Positions 23,694-30,943 of a stretch of DNA of 35,931 nt are shown piece after piece; the first letter of the stretch is position 1, and each line of letters starts with the position of its first letter. The notes under the pieces were generated by a model. It made no database searches and had not been told where the DNA came from. It worked only from the letters and a program-made list of their open reading frames with translations. This DNA comes from JBASRP01 sp044866075 (GTDB lineage Bacteria; Actinomycetota; AC-67), in NCBI GenBank assembly GCA_044866075.1, contig JBIOTQ010000028.1, forward strand, positions 1 through 35,931, given 5' to 3'. A program made the position numbers and the translations under genes.

Positions 23694-25100
23694 ATGGAGC
23701 GCATGACCGGGATGGACGCCGGCTTCCTCTACATGGAGACGCCGTCCCTTCACATGCACACGCTCAAGATCGGCGTCATCGACCCGGGCGGCGTCGAGGG
23801 CGGCTACACGTTCGATCGTTTCCGTGAGGAGCTCGAGAAGCGCCTCCACCTCCTGCCGCCGTTCCGCCGCCGCGTGGTGGACATCCCGCGGGGCATCCAC
23901 CATCCGGTGTGGATCGAAGACCCCGAGTTCGACATCACGCGTCACCTCAGGCGCACGCAGGTGGCGGCGCCCGGCGGCACGCGCGAGATGGACACCGTGA
24001 TCGGCGAGATCGCGAGCACGCAGCTGCGCCGCGACCGCCCGCTGTGGGAGATCTGGGCGCTGGAGGGACTGCAGGACGGGCACGTCGCCTTCGTGGCGAA
24101 GATCCATCACGCGCTGGCGGACGGCGTCGCCGCGGCGGCATTGCTGGCCAACGTGCTGAGCGCCGATCCGGAGCCCGCCGACCCGGCGCCGCCGGCCGAG
24201 CCGTGGCGCCCCGATCCCATACCGGACGAACGCGAGCTCAAGCGGATCGCGCGCGCCGACCGGCGCGCCGGCGTCCGCGGGATCCCGAGTCTCTACAAGC
24301 AGACCCGCGCGCGCGGACGCGAGCTCGCGAAGCACCGCGAGACCGCGCCGGTCCGGCCGCCGCGCCCGATCAGAGACGTGCCGCGCACCTCGTTCAACGG
24401 CCCGTTGTCCCCGAACCGCGCGTTCGCCACGAACACGCTCGGCCTCGAGGACTTCAAGCGCGCGAAGACCGCGCTCGGCGTGACGCTCAACGACATCGTC
24501 CTGGCCGTCGCGGGGGGCGCCGTGCGACGCTATCTCGAGGCGCGCGGCGAGCGTCTCGACAAGTCCTTGGTCGCCGCGGTCCCCGTCTCGTCCGACAAGG
24601 CCGATGACGTCGCGCGCCTGGGCGGCAACAAGGTCTCGAACATGTTCACCACCCTCGCGACGAACATCGCCGACCCGATCGCGCGCGTGCGCGCGATCCA
24701 CGAGGTCACCAAGGAGGCGAAGGTCGCGCAGAACATCCTCGGCGCGGACACCATGGCGAACTGGCTCGAGTACGCGCCGCCGCGCCCGTTCAACTGGTTC
24801 ATGCGCACGTACTCCCGGCGCGGCCTCGCTGCGCGGCACCGGCCGCCGATCAACCTGGTCGTCTCCAACGTACCGGGCCCGCGCACGCCGCTGTACATCG
24901 CGGGGGCGAAGCTTGCGGCGCTCTACTCGGTTGGCCCAATCCTCGAGGGTATCGGCCTGAACATCACGGTTTGGAGCTACATCGATCAGATGAACTTCGC
25001 GGCGATCGCTTGCCGCGCCCTCCTGCCCGAGGTGCACCAAGTGATCGACCGCCTGCCCGACGCCCTCGATGAGCTCCTCAAAGCCGCCGACCGCGCCTAA
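23694..25100 (+). CDS. Wax ester synthase/diacylglycerol acyltransferase (WS/DGAT), second copy
   Basis: A 468-residue WS/DGAT with the catalytic motif intact (H138-H139 to D143-G144, in KIHHALADG), at the same residue numbers as the first copy. It shares MTGMDAGFLYMETPSLHMH, RRDRPLWEIWALEGL, LNDIVLAVAGGAVRRYL, GGNKVSNMFTTL and VVSNVPGPRTPLYIAG with the family. It is clearly a diverged paralogue of the 15287-16705 gene rather than a recent duplicate. The start is the ATG at 23694; the frame to 23646 would overlap the divergent hydrolase start. It ends before a complex hairpin region shared with the converging thiolase operon. It may make triacylglycerol or wax esters from the acyl-CoAs of this region. 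Confidence 0.87.
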   Translation: MERMTGMDAGFLYMETPSLHMHTLKIGVIDPGGVEGGYTFDRFREELEKRLHLLPPFRRRVVDIPRGIHHPVWIEDPEFDITRHLRRTQVAAPGGTREMDTVIGEIASTQLRRDRPLWEIWALEGLQDGHVAFVAKIHHALADGVAAAALLANVLSADPEPADPAPPAEPWRPDPIPDERELKRIARADRRAGVRGIPSLYKQTRARGRELAKHRETAPVRPPRPIRDVPRTSFNGPLSPNRAFATNTLGLEDFKRAKTALGVTLNDIVLAVAGGAVRRYLEARGERLDKSLVAAVPVSSDKADDVARLGGNKVSNMFTTLATNIADPIARVRAIHEVTKEAKVAQNILGADTMANWLEYAPPRPFNWFMRTYSRRGLAARHRPPINLVVSNVPGPRTPLYIAGAKLAALYSVGPILEGIGLNITVWSYIDQMNFAAIACRALLPEVHQVIDRLPDALDELLKAADRA

Positions 25101-25139
25101 CGTCGCGATCTCGCCGGGGGGAGGCACTACCCTCGTCCA

Positions 25140-25193
25140 GAAGCGTCTGATGCGTCAGACACTGTCGACACCGTCGGACACGTCAGACGCTTC
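25140..25193. terminator. Nested hairpins between converging WS/DGAT and thiolase genes
   Basis: An 11-base perfect stem pairs 25140-25150 with 25183-25193 (GAAGCGTCTGA and TCAGACGCTTC). Inside it GTCTGA-TGCG-TCAGAC (25145-25160) forms a competing small hairpin, and TGTCGACA (25163-25170) is a further palindrome. CGTCAGAC occurs twice in direct order (25153-25160, 25181-25188). The place between two stops suggests a bidirectional terminator. Confidence 0.55.
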
Positions 25194-25204
25194 CTCGGAT
25201 GACC

Positions 25205-26353
25205 TCAGAGCCGTTCGATGATCGTGACGTTGGCCTGGCCGCCGCCCTCGCACATCGTCTGCAGGCCGTAACGGCCGCCGGTGCGCTCGAGCTCGTGCAG
25301 CAGCGTCGTCATCAGGCGCGCGCCGGTGGCACCGATCGGATGGCCGAGCGCGATCGCGCCTCCGTTCACGTTCACTTTGGCGAGATCGGCGTTGGTCTCC
25401 TTCTGCCACGCCAGCACAACGGGTGCGAACGCTTCGTTGATCTCGACCAGGTCGATGTCGTCGAGCGACAGGCCGGTCCTGTCGATGGCGAACGCGGTGG
25501 CGTTGATCGGCGCCGTCAGCATGTAGATCGGGTCTGCGCCGCGCACGCCGAGGAAGTGGATCCGGGCCCGCGGCGTCCAGCCGTTGCGCTTCACCGCCGC
25601 CTCGTTCGCCACCAGTACGGCCGTCGCCGCGTCGTTCGTCGGCGACGACACCGCGGCCGTCAGCGTCTTCGCGCCCGGCAGCAGAGGCAGCGACGCCATC
25701 TTCTCGAGCGAGGTGTCGCGGGGGCCTTCGTCGACCCTGAAGTCGCCGAACGGAACGATCTCGCGGTCGAAGCGGCCCTCCGTCTGCGCCCGGCGTGCGC
25801 GCGTGTGCGACTCGAGGGCGAAGACCTCCATGTCCTCGCGCGTGATGTTCCACTTCTCGGCGATCTTCTCGGCGCCGTAGAACTGCGAGACGGGCTCGGT
25901 GTTGTAGCGCTTCACCCAGCCCTCGGAGCCGTGAAACGCGCCCGGGAGCCCCATCTCTTTGCCGGCCTTGCCGGCGGAACCGATCGGGATCAGCGACATG
26001 TTCTGCACGCCGCCGGCGATGACGACGTCCATCGTCCCACTCATCACCGCTTGCGCCGCGAAGTGGATCGCCTGCTGCGAGGAGCCGCACTGGCGGTCGA
26101 TCGTGACGCCGGGCACGTCCTCGGGGAACCCGGCCGCCAGCCACGCCGTGCGGGCGATGTCGCCCGCCTGGGGGCCGAGCTGGTCGATGCAGCCGAAGAT
26201 CACGTCGTCCACGGTGTTCGGGTCCACGCCGGTCCGCTCGACGATCGCCTTTAGGATGTGCGCGCCGAGGTCGGCGGGGTGCACCTGCGACAGCGCGCCG
26301 CCGCGCTTGCCGACCGGGGTCCTGCACGCGTCGATGATGTAGGCATCAGCCAT
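25205..26353 (-). CDS. fadA6: FadA6-like acetyl-CoA acetyltransferase (thiolase)
   Basis: A 382-residue thiolase very like M. tuberculosis FadA6 (Rv3556c), which cleaves a beta-keto dicarboxylyl-CoA after ring opening by IpdAB. The active-site Cys is C89 in TIDRQCGSSQQA, the catalytic His is H338 in ALGHPIGATG, and the second Cys is C368 in TMCEGGGQANV; EINEAFAPVV is also present. FRVDEGPRDTSLEKMA matches the FadA6 signature RVDEGPRESSLEKMA closely. I use the ATG at 26353, since GGGAGA lies 7 bases upstream; the GTG at 26356 is less likely. It is last in the DUF35-Ltp-fadA6 operon, 14 bases behind the Ltp gene. Confidence 0.9.
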   Translation of the reverse strand: MADAYIIDACRTPVGKRGGALSQVHPADLGAHILKAIVERTGVDPNTVDDVIFGCIDQLGPQAGDIARTAWLAAGFPEDVPGVTIDRQCGSSQQAIHFAAQAVMSGTMDVVIAGGVQNMSLIPIGSAGKAGKEMGLPGAFHGSEGWVKRYNTEPVSQFYGAEKIAEKWNITREDMEVFALESHTRARRAQTEGRFDREIVPFGDFRVDEGPRDTSLEKMASLPLLPGAKTLTAAVSSPTNDAATAVLVANEAAVKRNGWTPRARIHFLGVRGADPIYMLTAPINATAFAIDRTGLSLDDIDLVEINEAFAPVVLAWQKETNADLAKVNVNGGAIALGHPIGATGARLMTTLLHELERTGGRYGLQTMCEGGGQANVTIIERL

Positions 26354-26367
26354 CACTCACTCTCCCG

Positions 26368-27555
26368 TCATCGGGTCAGGATCACGGCCGAGCCGTGCCC
26401 GAACAGTCCTTGGTTGATCGTCAGACCCGTCTTTGCATTCGCCACTTGCCGGCCGTCCGCCTGCCCGCGCAACTGCCGCGCGACCTCGCACACCTGCGCG
26501 ATCGCTTGCGCCGGCACCGCCTCGCCGAAGCACGCCAAGCCGCCGCTCGGGTTCACTGGGATCCGCCCGCCGAGCGTCGTGTCGCCGTCTTGAAGCAGCC
26601 TCGCGGCCTCTCCTTCCTTGCAGAGCCCGATGTTCTCGTACCAATCGAGTTCCAACGCCGTGGAGAGGTCGTAAACTTCCGCGAGCGACAGATCCTCAGG
26701 TCCGAGCCCCGCTTCCTCGTACGCCGCTTGGGCGATCGCGTCGCGGAAGAGCCTCTCCGGCGGCGCGGTCACCGCCGCCGAGTCCGTCGCCAGGTACGGC
26801 ATCTCGATCACCGTCTGCGGGTAGGTCGGCGTCACCGTCGACACCGCCGCGACCGTCACCGGATTCTTCTGACCGTGCTTCTTGGCGAACGCCTCGCTCG
26901 TTAGCACAACCGCCGCCGCGCCGTCCGAGGTCGAGCAGATCTGCAACAGACGGAGCGGGTCCGACACCATCGCGCTCCCGAGGACCTCGTCGGCCGTGAT
27001 CTCTTTGCGATAGCGCGCGTACGGGTTCTCCAGGCCGTGGCGCGCGTTCTTCACTTTGACCGCCGCCCAGTCGCTCTCGGTTTCTCCGTAGAGCTCCATG
27101 CGACGCCGTGCGTACAGCGCGAAGTAGGTGGGGTTGGTCGCGCCGACCAGACGGAAGCGCAGCCAGTCGAGATCGGTCCGGCGCTCGCCGCCCGACGGCG
27201 CGAGGAAGCCTTTCGGCGTGGTGTCCGAGCCGACCACGAGCGCGACGTCGCAGAGACCCGCGAGGATCCGCGCCCGCGCCACGTCGATCGCCTGCGCGCC
27301 CGACGCGCACGCCGCGTAGCTCGTCGCGACGCGCGCGCCCGACCAGCCGAGCGCTTGCGCGAACGTCGACCCGGCGACATAGCCCGGATAGCCGTTGCGT
27401 ACCGTCTCGCCCCCGGCGATGAACTGGACGTCGGTCCACTCGATGCCCGCGTCGGTGAGCGCGTGCCGTGCCGCAGCGACGCCGTACTCGACGAAGTTGC
27501 GCCCCCATTTGCCCCAGGGGTGCATCCCCACGCCGAGCACCGCGACGCCGCTCAC
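26368..27555 (-). CDS. Lipid-transfer-protein-type thiolase (Ltp/SCP-x thiolase domain)
   Basis: A 395-residue thiolase-fold protein of the Ltp group. In steroid degraders Ltp proteins pair with DUF35 proteins and act as retro-aldolases or thiolases that shorten side chains; this gene has that very arrangement. Cys83 in YAACASGAQA sits at the thiolase nucleophile position, so true thiolase chemistry is possible. Other features are VVGSDTTPKGF, LLQICSTSDGAAAVV, LSLAEVYDL (Tyr where Ltp2-type aldolases use one) and the C-terminal GGRIPVNPSGGLACFGEAVPA (key: PVNPSGG). The start is a GTG at 27555 overlapping the DUF35 stop (GTGA); the frame to 27843 lies antisense to nothing but inside the DUF35 gene. 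I cannot name the exact mycobacterial counterpart. Confidence 0.82.
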   Translation of the reverse strand: MSGVAVLGVGMHPWGKWGRNFVEYGVAAARHALTDAGIEWTDVQFIAGGETVRNGYPGYVAGSTFAQALGWSGARVATSYAACASGAQAIDVARARILAGLCDVALVVGSDTTPKGFLAPSGGERRTDLDWLRFRLVGATNPTYFALYARRRMELYGETESDWAAVKVKNARHGLENPYARYRKEITADEVLGSAMVSDPLRLLQICSTSDGAAAVVLTSEAFAKKHGQKNPVTVAAVSTVTPTYPQTVIEMPYLATDSAAVTAPPERLFRDAIAQAAYEEAGLGPEDLSLAEVYDLSTALELDWYENIGLCKEGEAARLLQDGDTTLGGRIPVNPSGGLACFGEAVPAQAIAQVCEVARQLRGQADGRQVANAKTGLTINQGLFGHGSAVILTR

Positions 27556-27974
27556 TCGATCACCGGCTTCCATTTCCAGACGAGCTCCTCGGATTCGGGG
27601 ATGATCGGCTCGACGACGATCTCCATCGTTCGGCCGACCCGAAGCAGCGCGGGATCGGTCCCGTGCGCGACCTGGCCCAGCACGACCATGCGTTCCTCGC
27701 CGAGTTCGACGGCGGCGACGCCGTACGGCTCGAACGGCTCCGGCGACAGCGCCGGCGGCGGAGCGGCGTAGTGGTTTATCGCGTACGACCAGATGCGACC
27801 TCGGCGGGACAGCGACACCGGCTCGAGCTCCATCGAATCGCACCGCGGGTTGCGGCAGGAGAAGGTCTCGGGCGGGAAGGTATACGTCCCGCAGACGGTG
27901 CAGCGCGTCCCGATGAGAGCGGGGTCGTCTTCGGTGGTGAACCAGCCTTCGACGGCCGGCGCGGCATCGGGCAT
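27552..27974 (-). CDS. DUF35 (zinc ribbon plus OB-fold) partner protein
   Basis: A 140-residue DUF35 protein. A rubredoxin-like zinc ribbon is formed by C25, C28, C40 and C45 (CTVC..SCRNPRC), followed by an OB-fold part (GRIWSYAINHYAAPP, PYGVAAVELGEERMVVLGQV). Such proteins bind acyl-CoA and sit on an Ltp-type thiolase or aldolase. It is the first gene of the operon, overlapping the Ltp gene by 4 bases, so a complex of the two products is likely. The ATG at 27974 follows the operator core by 12 bases; a TTG at 27980 is also in frame. There is no Shine-Dalgarno sequence, which fits a leaderless or very short leader. Confidence 0.88.
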   Translation of the reverse strand: MPDAAPAVEGWFTTEDDPALIGTRCTVCGTYTFPPETFSCRNPRCDSMELEPVSLSRRGRIWSYAINHYAAPPPALSPEPFEPYGVAAVELGEERMVVLGQVAHGTDPALLRVGRTMEIVVEPIIPESEELVWKWKPVIE

Positions 27975-27984
27975 AAGCAATTGT

Positions 27985-28005
27985 TTTCTGACGGTGTGTC
28001 AGAAA
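27985..28005. promoter_or_regulatory. Operator 2: extended TCTGAC-N5-GTCAGA at the DUF35/thiolase operon
   Basis: TTTCTGAC-GGTGT-GTCAGAAA: 8-base perfect arms and a 5-base centre, the strongest of the three copies. The 17-base core is 27987-28003. On the minus strand it is followed by AACAAT, a loose -10, 5 bases before the ATG at 27974. A bound repressor would block the promoter. Confidence 0.75.
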
Positions 28006-28079
28006 TCAAACGTCCCCCAAAATCATTCGGTTGACCCTCTTGATTCTCTTTTGCCGTTTCAGTACGTTCGTCACGCATA

Positions 28080-28095
28080 GCGGCGATATCGCCGC
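28080..28095. promoter_or_regulatory. 16-base perfect palindrome before the small secreted protein gene
   Basis: GCGGCGATATCGCCGC is a perfect palindrome with no spacer, 17 bases before the ATG at 28113 and just before its ribosome site (GGGGGGA). It may be an operator or an mRNA hairpin near the start. TTGACC at 28031-28036 is a possible -35 upstream, with no clear -10. Confidence 0.45.
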
Positions 28096-28112
28096 AGGGG
28101 GAAGGGGGGACC

Positions 28113-28523
28113 ATGCGCAGGTCTTTGCTCGTTTCTCTTCTCGTCCTTGGGGCCCTGGCCGTCGTTCAGGTCGGGTCGGCCCAGGCGGCACCGAGCAAGG
28201 GAGCTCGCACCCTCCACTTCGACGTCGTTTGCGACGGGGTGGAGGTCGCCGTTATCACGGCGTCGTCGGCGAACTCGTTCTGGACGATCGACGAGTCCGG
28301 AACGAGCCAGACGCCGGGCCATGTGAAGGAGCTCGCGATCCGTGGCTACCCGGGAGCGCTCACCGTCGAGCCGTCGACCGAGCCGCTGTTCTCCGACGAG
28401 AGGAGCTTCGGGAAGAGGGTCGGCCAAGGAGAGACAACGCACTGTTCCGGGCACGACGTCGACAGCAGCGACCCCCAGGGGCCCGTTACCGTCTTCTTCG
28501 ACGTCGAAGTCACCGGCCTCTGA
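28113..28523 (+). CDS. Small secreted protein of unknown function, 136 aa
   Basis: The N-terminus is a Sec signal peptide (MRRSLLVSLLVLGALAVVQV, then GSAQA-APS with cleavage after AQA). The mature protein of about 110 residues has two cysteines, in VVCDGVEVAV and HCSGHDVDS, probably a disulfide. It looks all-beta, beginning RTLHFDVVCDG and ending VTVFFDVEVTGL. I do not recognise a family. GGGGGGA ends 2 bases before the ATG. The TGA at 28521-28523 abuts the stop of the next gene on the other strand (TGATCA). It lies beside, but points away from, operator 2, at 107 bases from it. Confidence 0.65.
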   Translation: MRRSLLVSLLVLGALAVVQVGSAQAAPSKGARTLHFDVVCDGVEVAVITASSANSFWTIDESGTSQTPGHVKELAIRGYPGALTVEPSTEPLFSDERSFGKRVGQGETTHCSGHDVDSSDPQGPVTVFFDVEVTGL

Positions 28524-29588
28524 TCAGCGCATCAACCCGCGACCGGTGACGAACGGAATATCGAGCGCGGACAGCAATCCCGGCGGTGCCTCGCACACCG
28601 CCGGGATCGCGTTCAGCAGCCGCATCGCGGTGACGATCAAGCCGCCCGAGTTCTCGTCGCCTCCGTCGCCCTCGAGCTGCAGTTCGCACGTCAGGCTCGG
28701 TGACCCCTCGATCCGCACGCGGTAGCCGCCCTTGCCCGGCGGCGCCGGCCAATGCGGAGCGATGTCCTCGCGCAGGCGCGTCACGTGCTCGACGATGATG
28801 CGCGGCTCGCCGCCGACGATCCCCTGGACCTCGAAGCGGAGGCCGGCCATCGTGCCCTTCTCGACGGTACCCGATGGGACCTCGAACGTCTCCGGCGCCG
28901 GGACCTTTTCGACGATGACCTCGCGCACCTCGTCCAGCTCGACGCCGAGCCCGACGGCGATCGTGTGCACCGCGCAGCTCCACGCCAGCGCCAGCACGCC
29001 CGGGATCAACAGCACCGGCGTGTGGTCGAGCGGCTGCGCGAAGCCCATCGTGTGGAACAAGACCTCGGGCTGGTCGTAGGTGGCGTAGTTGAGGATCTCG
29101 GAGACGCGCACGCTGTCGATGCGCTCGCAGAAACCGGTCAGGACCAGCGGCAGCAGATCGTTCGCAACGCCCGGGTCGATGCCCGACGTCCAGCACGAAA
29201 CCTTGTTCTTGAGGCAGGCCTCCTCGATCGGGTCGCGCATCTCTTTCGGCGCGCTCGGCGGATACACGAGCGGCACCAACGACGTCGAGACGACGTTCTT
29301 GCCCGACCCCAGGATGCGCACGATGTCGTTCACGGCCTCGACCGGCCGCAGGTCGCCGGTCGAGTTGTAGGACACGACGTCGGCGTCCATCGCGAGCAGC
29401 TCGTCGGCGTCGTTGGTCACCTTGACGCCGGTGGGCGCCGTCCCGGCGATGTCGCCGGCATCGATCCCGGCCTTGTCCTTCGAGTGCGCCCACACCCCGA
29501 CGAGCTCGAGCTCCGGATGGTTGATGATCCCGCGAAGCGCGTATCGTCCGACGTTTCCCGTCGACCACTGGATCACGCGATAGCTCAT
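28524..29588 (-). CDS. DapB-like NAD(P)H-dependent dehydrogenase
   Basis: A 354-residue protein with an N-terminal Rossmann domain of the dihydrodipicolinate reductase type: VIQWSTGNVGRYALRGI (GxxGxxG variant), LVGVWAHSKDKAG, DADVVSYNSTGDLRP. A C-terminal domain follows that is unlike true DapB (DIPFVTGRGLM at the end). It belongs to the broad group of 2,4-diaminopentanoate dehydrogenase-like proteins that are numerous in steroid-degrading actinobacteria; the substrate here is unknown. The start at 29588 has GGGGAGG 7 bases upstream, and that site lies in a hairpin. It follows the DUF1326 pair on the same strand by 59 bases. It is 107 residues longer than a typical DapB of E. coli type, so lysine synthesis is unlikely. 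Confidence 0.72.
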   Translation of the reverse strand: MSYRVIQWSTGNVGRYALRGIINHPELELVGVWAHSKDKAGIDAGDIAGTAPTGVKVTNDADELLAMDADVVSYNSTGDLRPVEAVNDIVRILGSGKNVVSTSLVPLVYPPSAPKEMRDPIEEACLKNKVSCWTSGIDPGVANDLLPLVLTGFCERIDSVRVSEILNYATYDQPEVLFHTMGFAQPLDHTPVLLIPGVLALAWSCAVHTIAVGLGVELDEVREVIVEKVPAPETFEVPSGTVEKGTMAGLRFEVQGIVGGEPRIIVEHVTRLREDIAPHWPAPPGKGGYRVRIEGSPSLTCELQLEGDGGDENSGGLIVTAMRLLNAIPAVCEAPPGLLSALDIPFVTGRGLMR

Positions 29589-29596
29589 AAAGAAGC

Positions 29597-29620
29597 CTCC
29601 CCGCCGCGAGCGACGGGGAG
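29597..29620 (-). promoter_or_regulatory. Hairpin covering the ribosome site of the DapB-like gene
   Basis: On the minus strand CTCCCCG (29620-29614) can pair over 7 bases with CGGGGAG (29603-29597), loop of 10. The right arm is the Shine-Dalgarno sequence of the gene starting at 29588 (GGGGAGG, 7 bases from the ATG). It may end transcripts from the DUF1326 genes, or hide the ribosome site, or both. Confidence 0.45.
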
Positions 29621-29647
29621 ACTCTAGTTAGCTTCGGCGAAAACGCG

Positions 29648-30229
29648 CTAGCTCGCGAACTCGAACATCGCGTGTTCGCCATACACCGGCTCGAAAGAGA
29701 TGCCGGCCGTGTCGATCGTGCCCTCGCCCGTTCCTACGTCGTACTCGGGAGCGAAACCGAGCATCGCGTTCTTGATCTGCGTGGGTTTGCCATCGACCCC
29801 GAGCAACGGGTGGAACACGAATGACGTCTTCCCGATCGCGCCCTTGGGCTCGTTCCCTCCCGTGAACTTCACCGGCGCACGCTCCGTCGGTTTCCAGGTC
29901 GCGATCAGAGGCGCGAACTCGGCGAAAGGCCCGCCGTCCTTGCCCTGCAAGATGTCCTCGAGGGCCTTGACCTGATCGTCCGAGGCGCTCGGGTCGATGA
30001 TGAGCGCGGAGGTCCAGTTACCGCTGGTGACCTTCCCGGGCAGTTCGTAGACCCATCCGAAATCTACGTTGGAGAGATCCACGCCGTCTTTCGTTCCCTC
30101 GGTGACATGCATGACCTGCGCGCCGCGACAGTGTCCGTCCTTCGATGTCGGTGGACCGTCGACCCCGCACGGACAGAGAAGCTCGCAGTTGCAGTTCAGG
30201 ACGTACTCGCCCGCGATGCGATATGTCAT
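29648..30229 (-). CDS. DUF1326 protein, second of a tandem pair
   Basis: A 193-residue DUF1326 protein. The hallmark is a Cys cluster at the N-terminus: NCNCELLCPCGVDGPPTSK (four Cys) and then a fifth in GHCRG. The rest includes GWVYELPGKVTSGN, SASDDQVKALEDILQGK, and ends VYGEHAMFEF. The cluster suggests metal binding, but the role of the family is not established. It is about as long as its neighbour and shares the same layout, so the two arose by duplication. GGGAGGTG lies 3 bases before the ATG at 30229. It is 17 bases downstream of the first copy and surely co-transcribed. No signal peptide is visible. Confidence 0.82.
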   Translation of the reverse strand: MTYRIAGEYVLNCNCELLCPCGVDGPPTSKDGHCRGAQVMHVTEGTKDGVDLSNVDFGWVYELPGKVTSGNWTSALIIDPSASDDQVKALEDILQGKDGGPFAEFAPLIATWKPTERAPVKFTGGNEPKGAIGKTSFVFHPLLGVDGKPTQIKNAMLGFAPEYDVGTGEGTIDTAGISFEPVYGEHAMFEFAS

Positions 30230-30246
30230 GGCACCTCCCGCGTTGA

Positions 30247-30831
30247 TCAGCCTGTGAACTCAAACTCTGCGTGCTCGCCGTAAACGGCGTCGTACGAGAT
30301 CCCCACGGCGTCGACCTTCCCCGAACCGCGGCCGACCTGGTAACCCTCGGCGCGCCACGCCATCGCCGCGTTCTTGATCAAAGTGGGATTACCGTCGGGG
30401 CCGGTCATGATCTCGACGCCCAGCTTGTTCTTGCCGATCTGGGCCGATGGGCTCTTCCCCGCCGTGTACGAAACAGGTGCCCGTTCCGTGCCGAGCCATT
30501 CCGCCACGAGCGGCGCGAGCTGTTCGAAGACGCCGCCCGCCTCGCCCTTGAAGATCTGCTCGATGGCCTTCGCCTGATCGTCCGAGGCCTTGTCGTCGAC
30601 GACGCACCCCATTCGCAAGTTGCCGGCTGAGAAGTTGCTCGGCGCGTTGTAGAGCCATCCGACGTTGACGCCGGAGAGATCGGTGCCGTCGAGGTTCCCC
30701 TCGGCGATGTGGAAGACGCTTCCGCCGTGACACTGACCGTTCTTGCCGGTCGGTGGTCCGTCGAAAGCGCACGGACATATGAGTTGGCACTCGCACGTCG
30801 CGATGTAGTCGCCCTTGATGCTGAACGCCAT
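30247..30831 (-). CDS. DUF1326 protein, first of a tandem pair
   Basis: A 194-residue DUF1326 protein with the same frame as the next gene: TCECQLICPCAFDGPPTGK (four Cys), then GQCHGG, GWLYNAPSNFSAGN, KASDDQAKAIEQIFKGE, and the end VYGEHAEFEF. Residue identity between the two is moderate, spread along the whole length, so the duplication is old. It diverges from the acyl-CoA dehydrogenase operon: the ATG is at 30831, and the operator lies 81 bases upstream. GGGAGGTG is 8 bases before the ATG. A loose promoter (CTGGAC at 30898-30893, CATAAG at 30875-30870) fits the minus strand. Function unknown; a metal or redox role is inferred from the cysteines. Confidence 0.82.
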   Translation of the reverse strand: MAFSIKGDYIATCECQLICPCAFDGPPTGKNGQCHGGSVFHIAEGNLDGTDLSGVNVGWLYNAPSNFSAGNLRMGCVVDDKASDDQAKAIEQIFKGEAGGVFEQLAPLVAEWLGTERAPVSYTAGKSPSAQIGKNKLGVEIMTGPDGNPTLIKNAAMAWRAEGYQVGRGSGKVDAVGISYDAVYGEHAEFEFTG

Positions 30832-30911
30832 CTCCCGACACCTCCCTCGGCCAAAACCCGCCTTTGGAACTTATGACTTCGGCCTGGCGTCCGTCCAGTC
30901 CTCGCGAAGTT

Positions 30912-30928
30912 TCTGACGGACCGTCAGA
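30912..30928. promoter_or_regulatory. Operator 3: TCTGAC-N5-GTCAGA at the acyl-CoA dehydrogenase operon
   Basis: TCTGACGGACCGTCAGA is a perfect 17-base palindrome around a central A. It ends 15 bases before the ATG at 30944. Confidence 0.75.
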
Positions 30929-30934
30929 TACACT
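30929..30934 (+). promoter_or_regulatory. Possible -10 box for a leaderless acyl-CoA dehydrogenase mRNA
   Basis: TACACT fits TANNNT, directly abuts operator 3, and is 9 bases before the ATG at 30944. No Shine-Dalgarno sequence is present, so transcription may begin at the start codon. Confidence 0.45.
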
Positions 30935-30943
30935 TCTGCGTCC

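Noticed and set aside
25140..25193. Fourth copy of the TCTGAC operator
   Set aside because: The TCTGA/TCAGA words here are 4 or 32 bases apart instead of 7, and the place is between two gene ends, so I list it as a terminator-like structure.
28524..29588. True dihydrodipicolinate reductase (dapB) for lysine synthesis
   Set aside because: The Rossmann part is similar, but the C-terminal domain and length (354 residues against about 250-270) do not fit.
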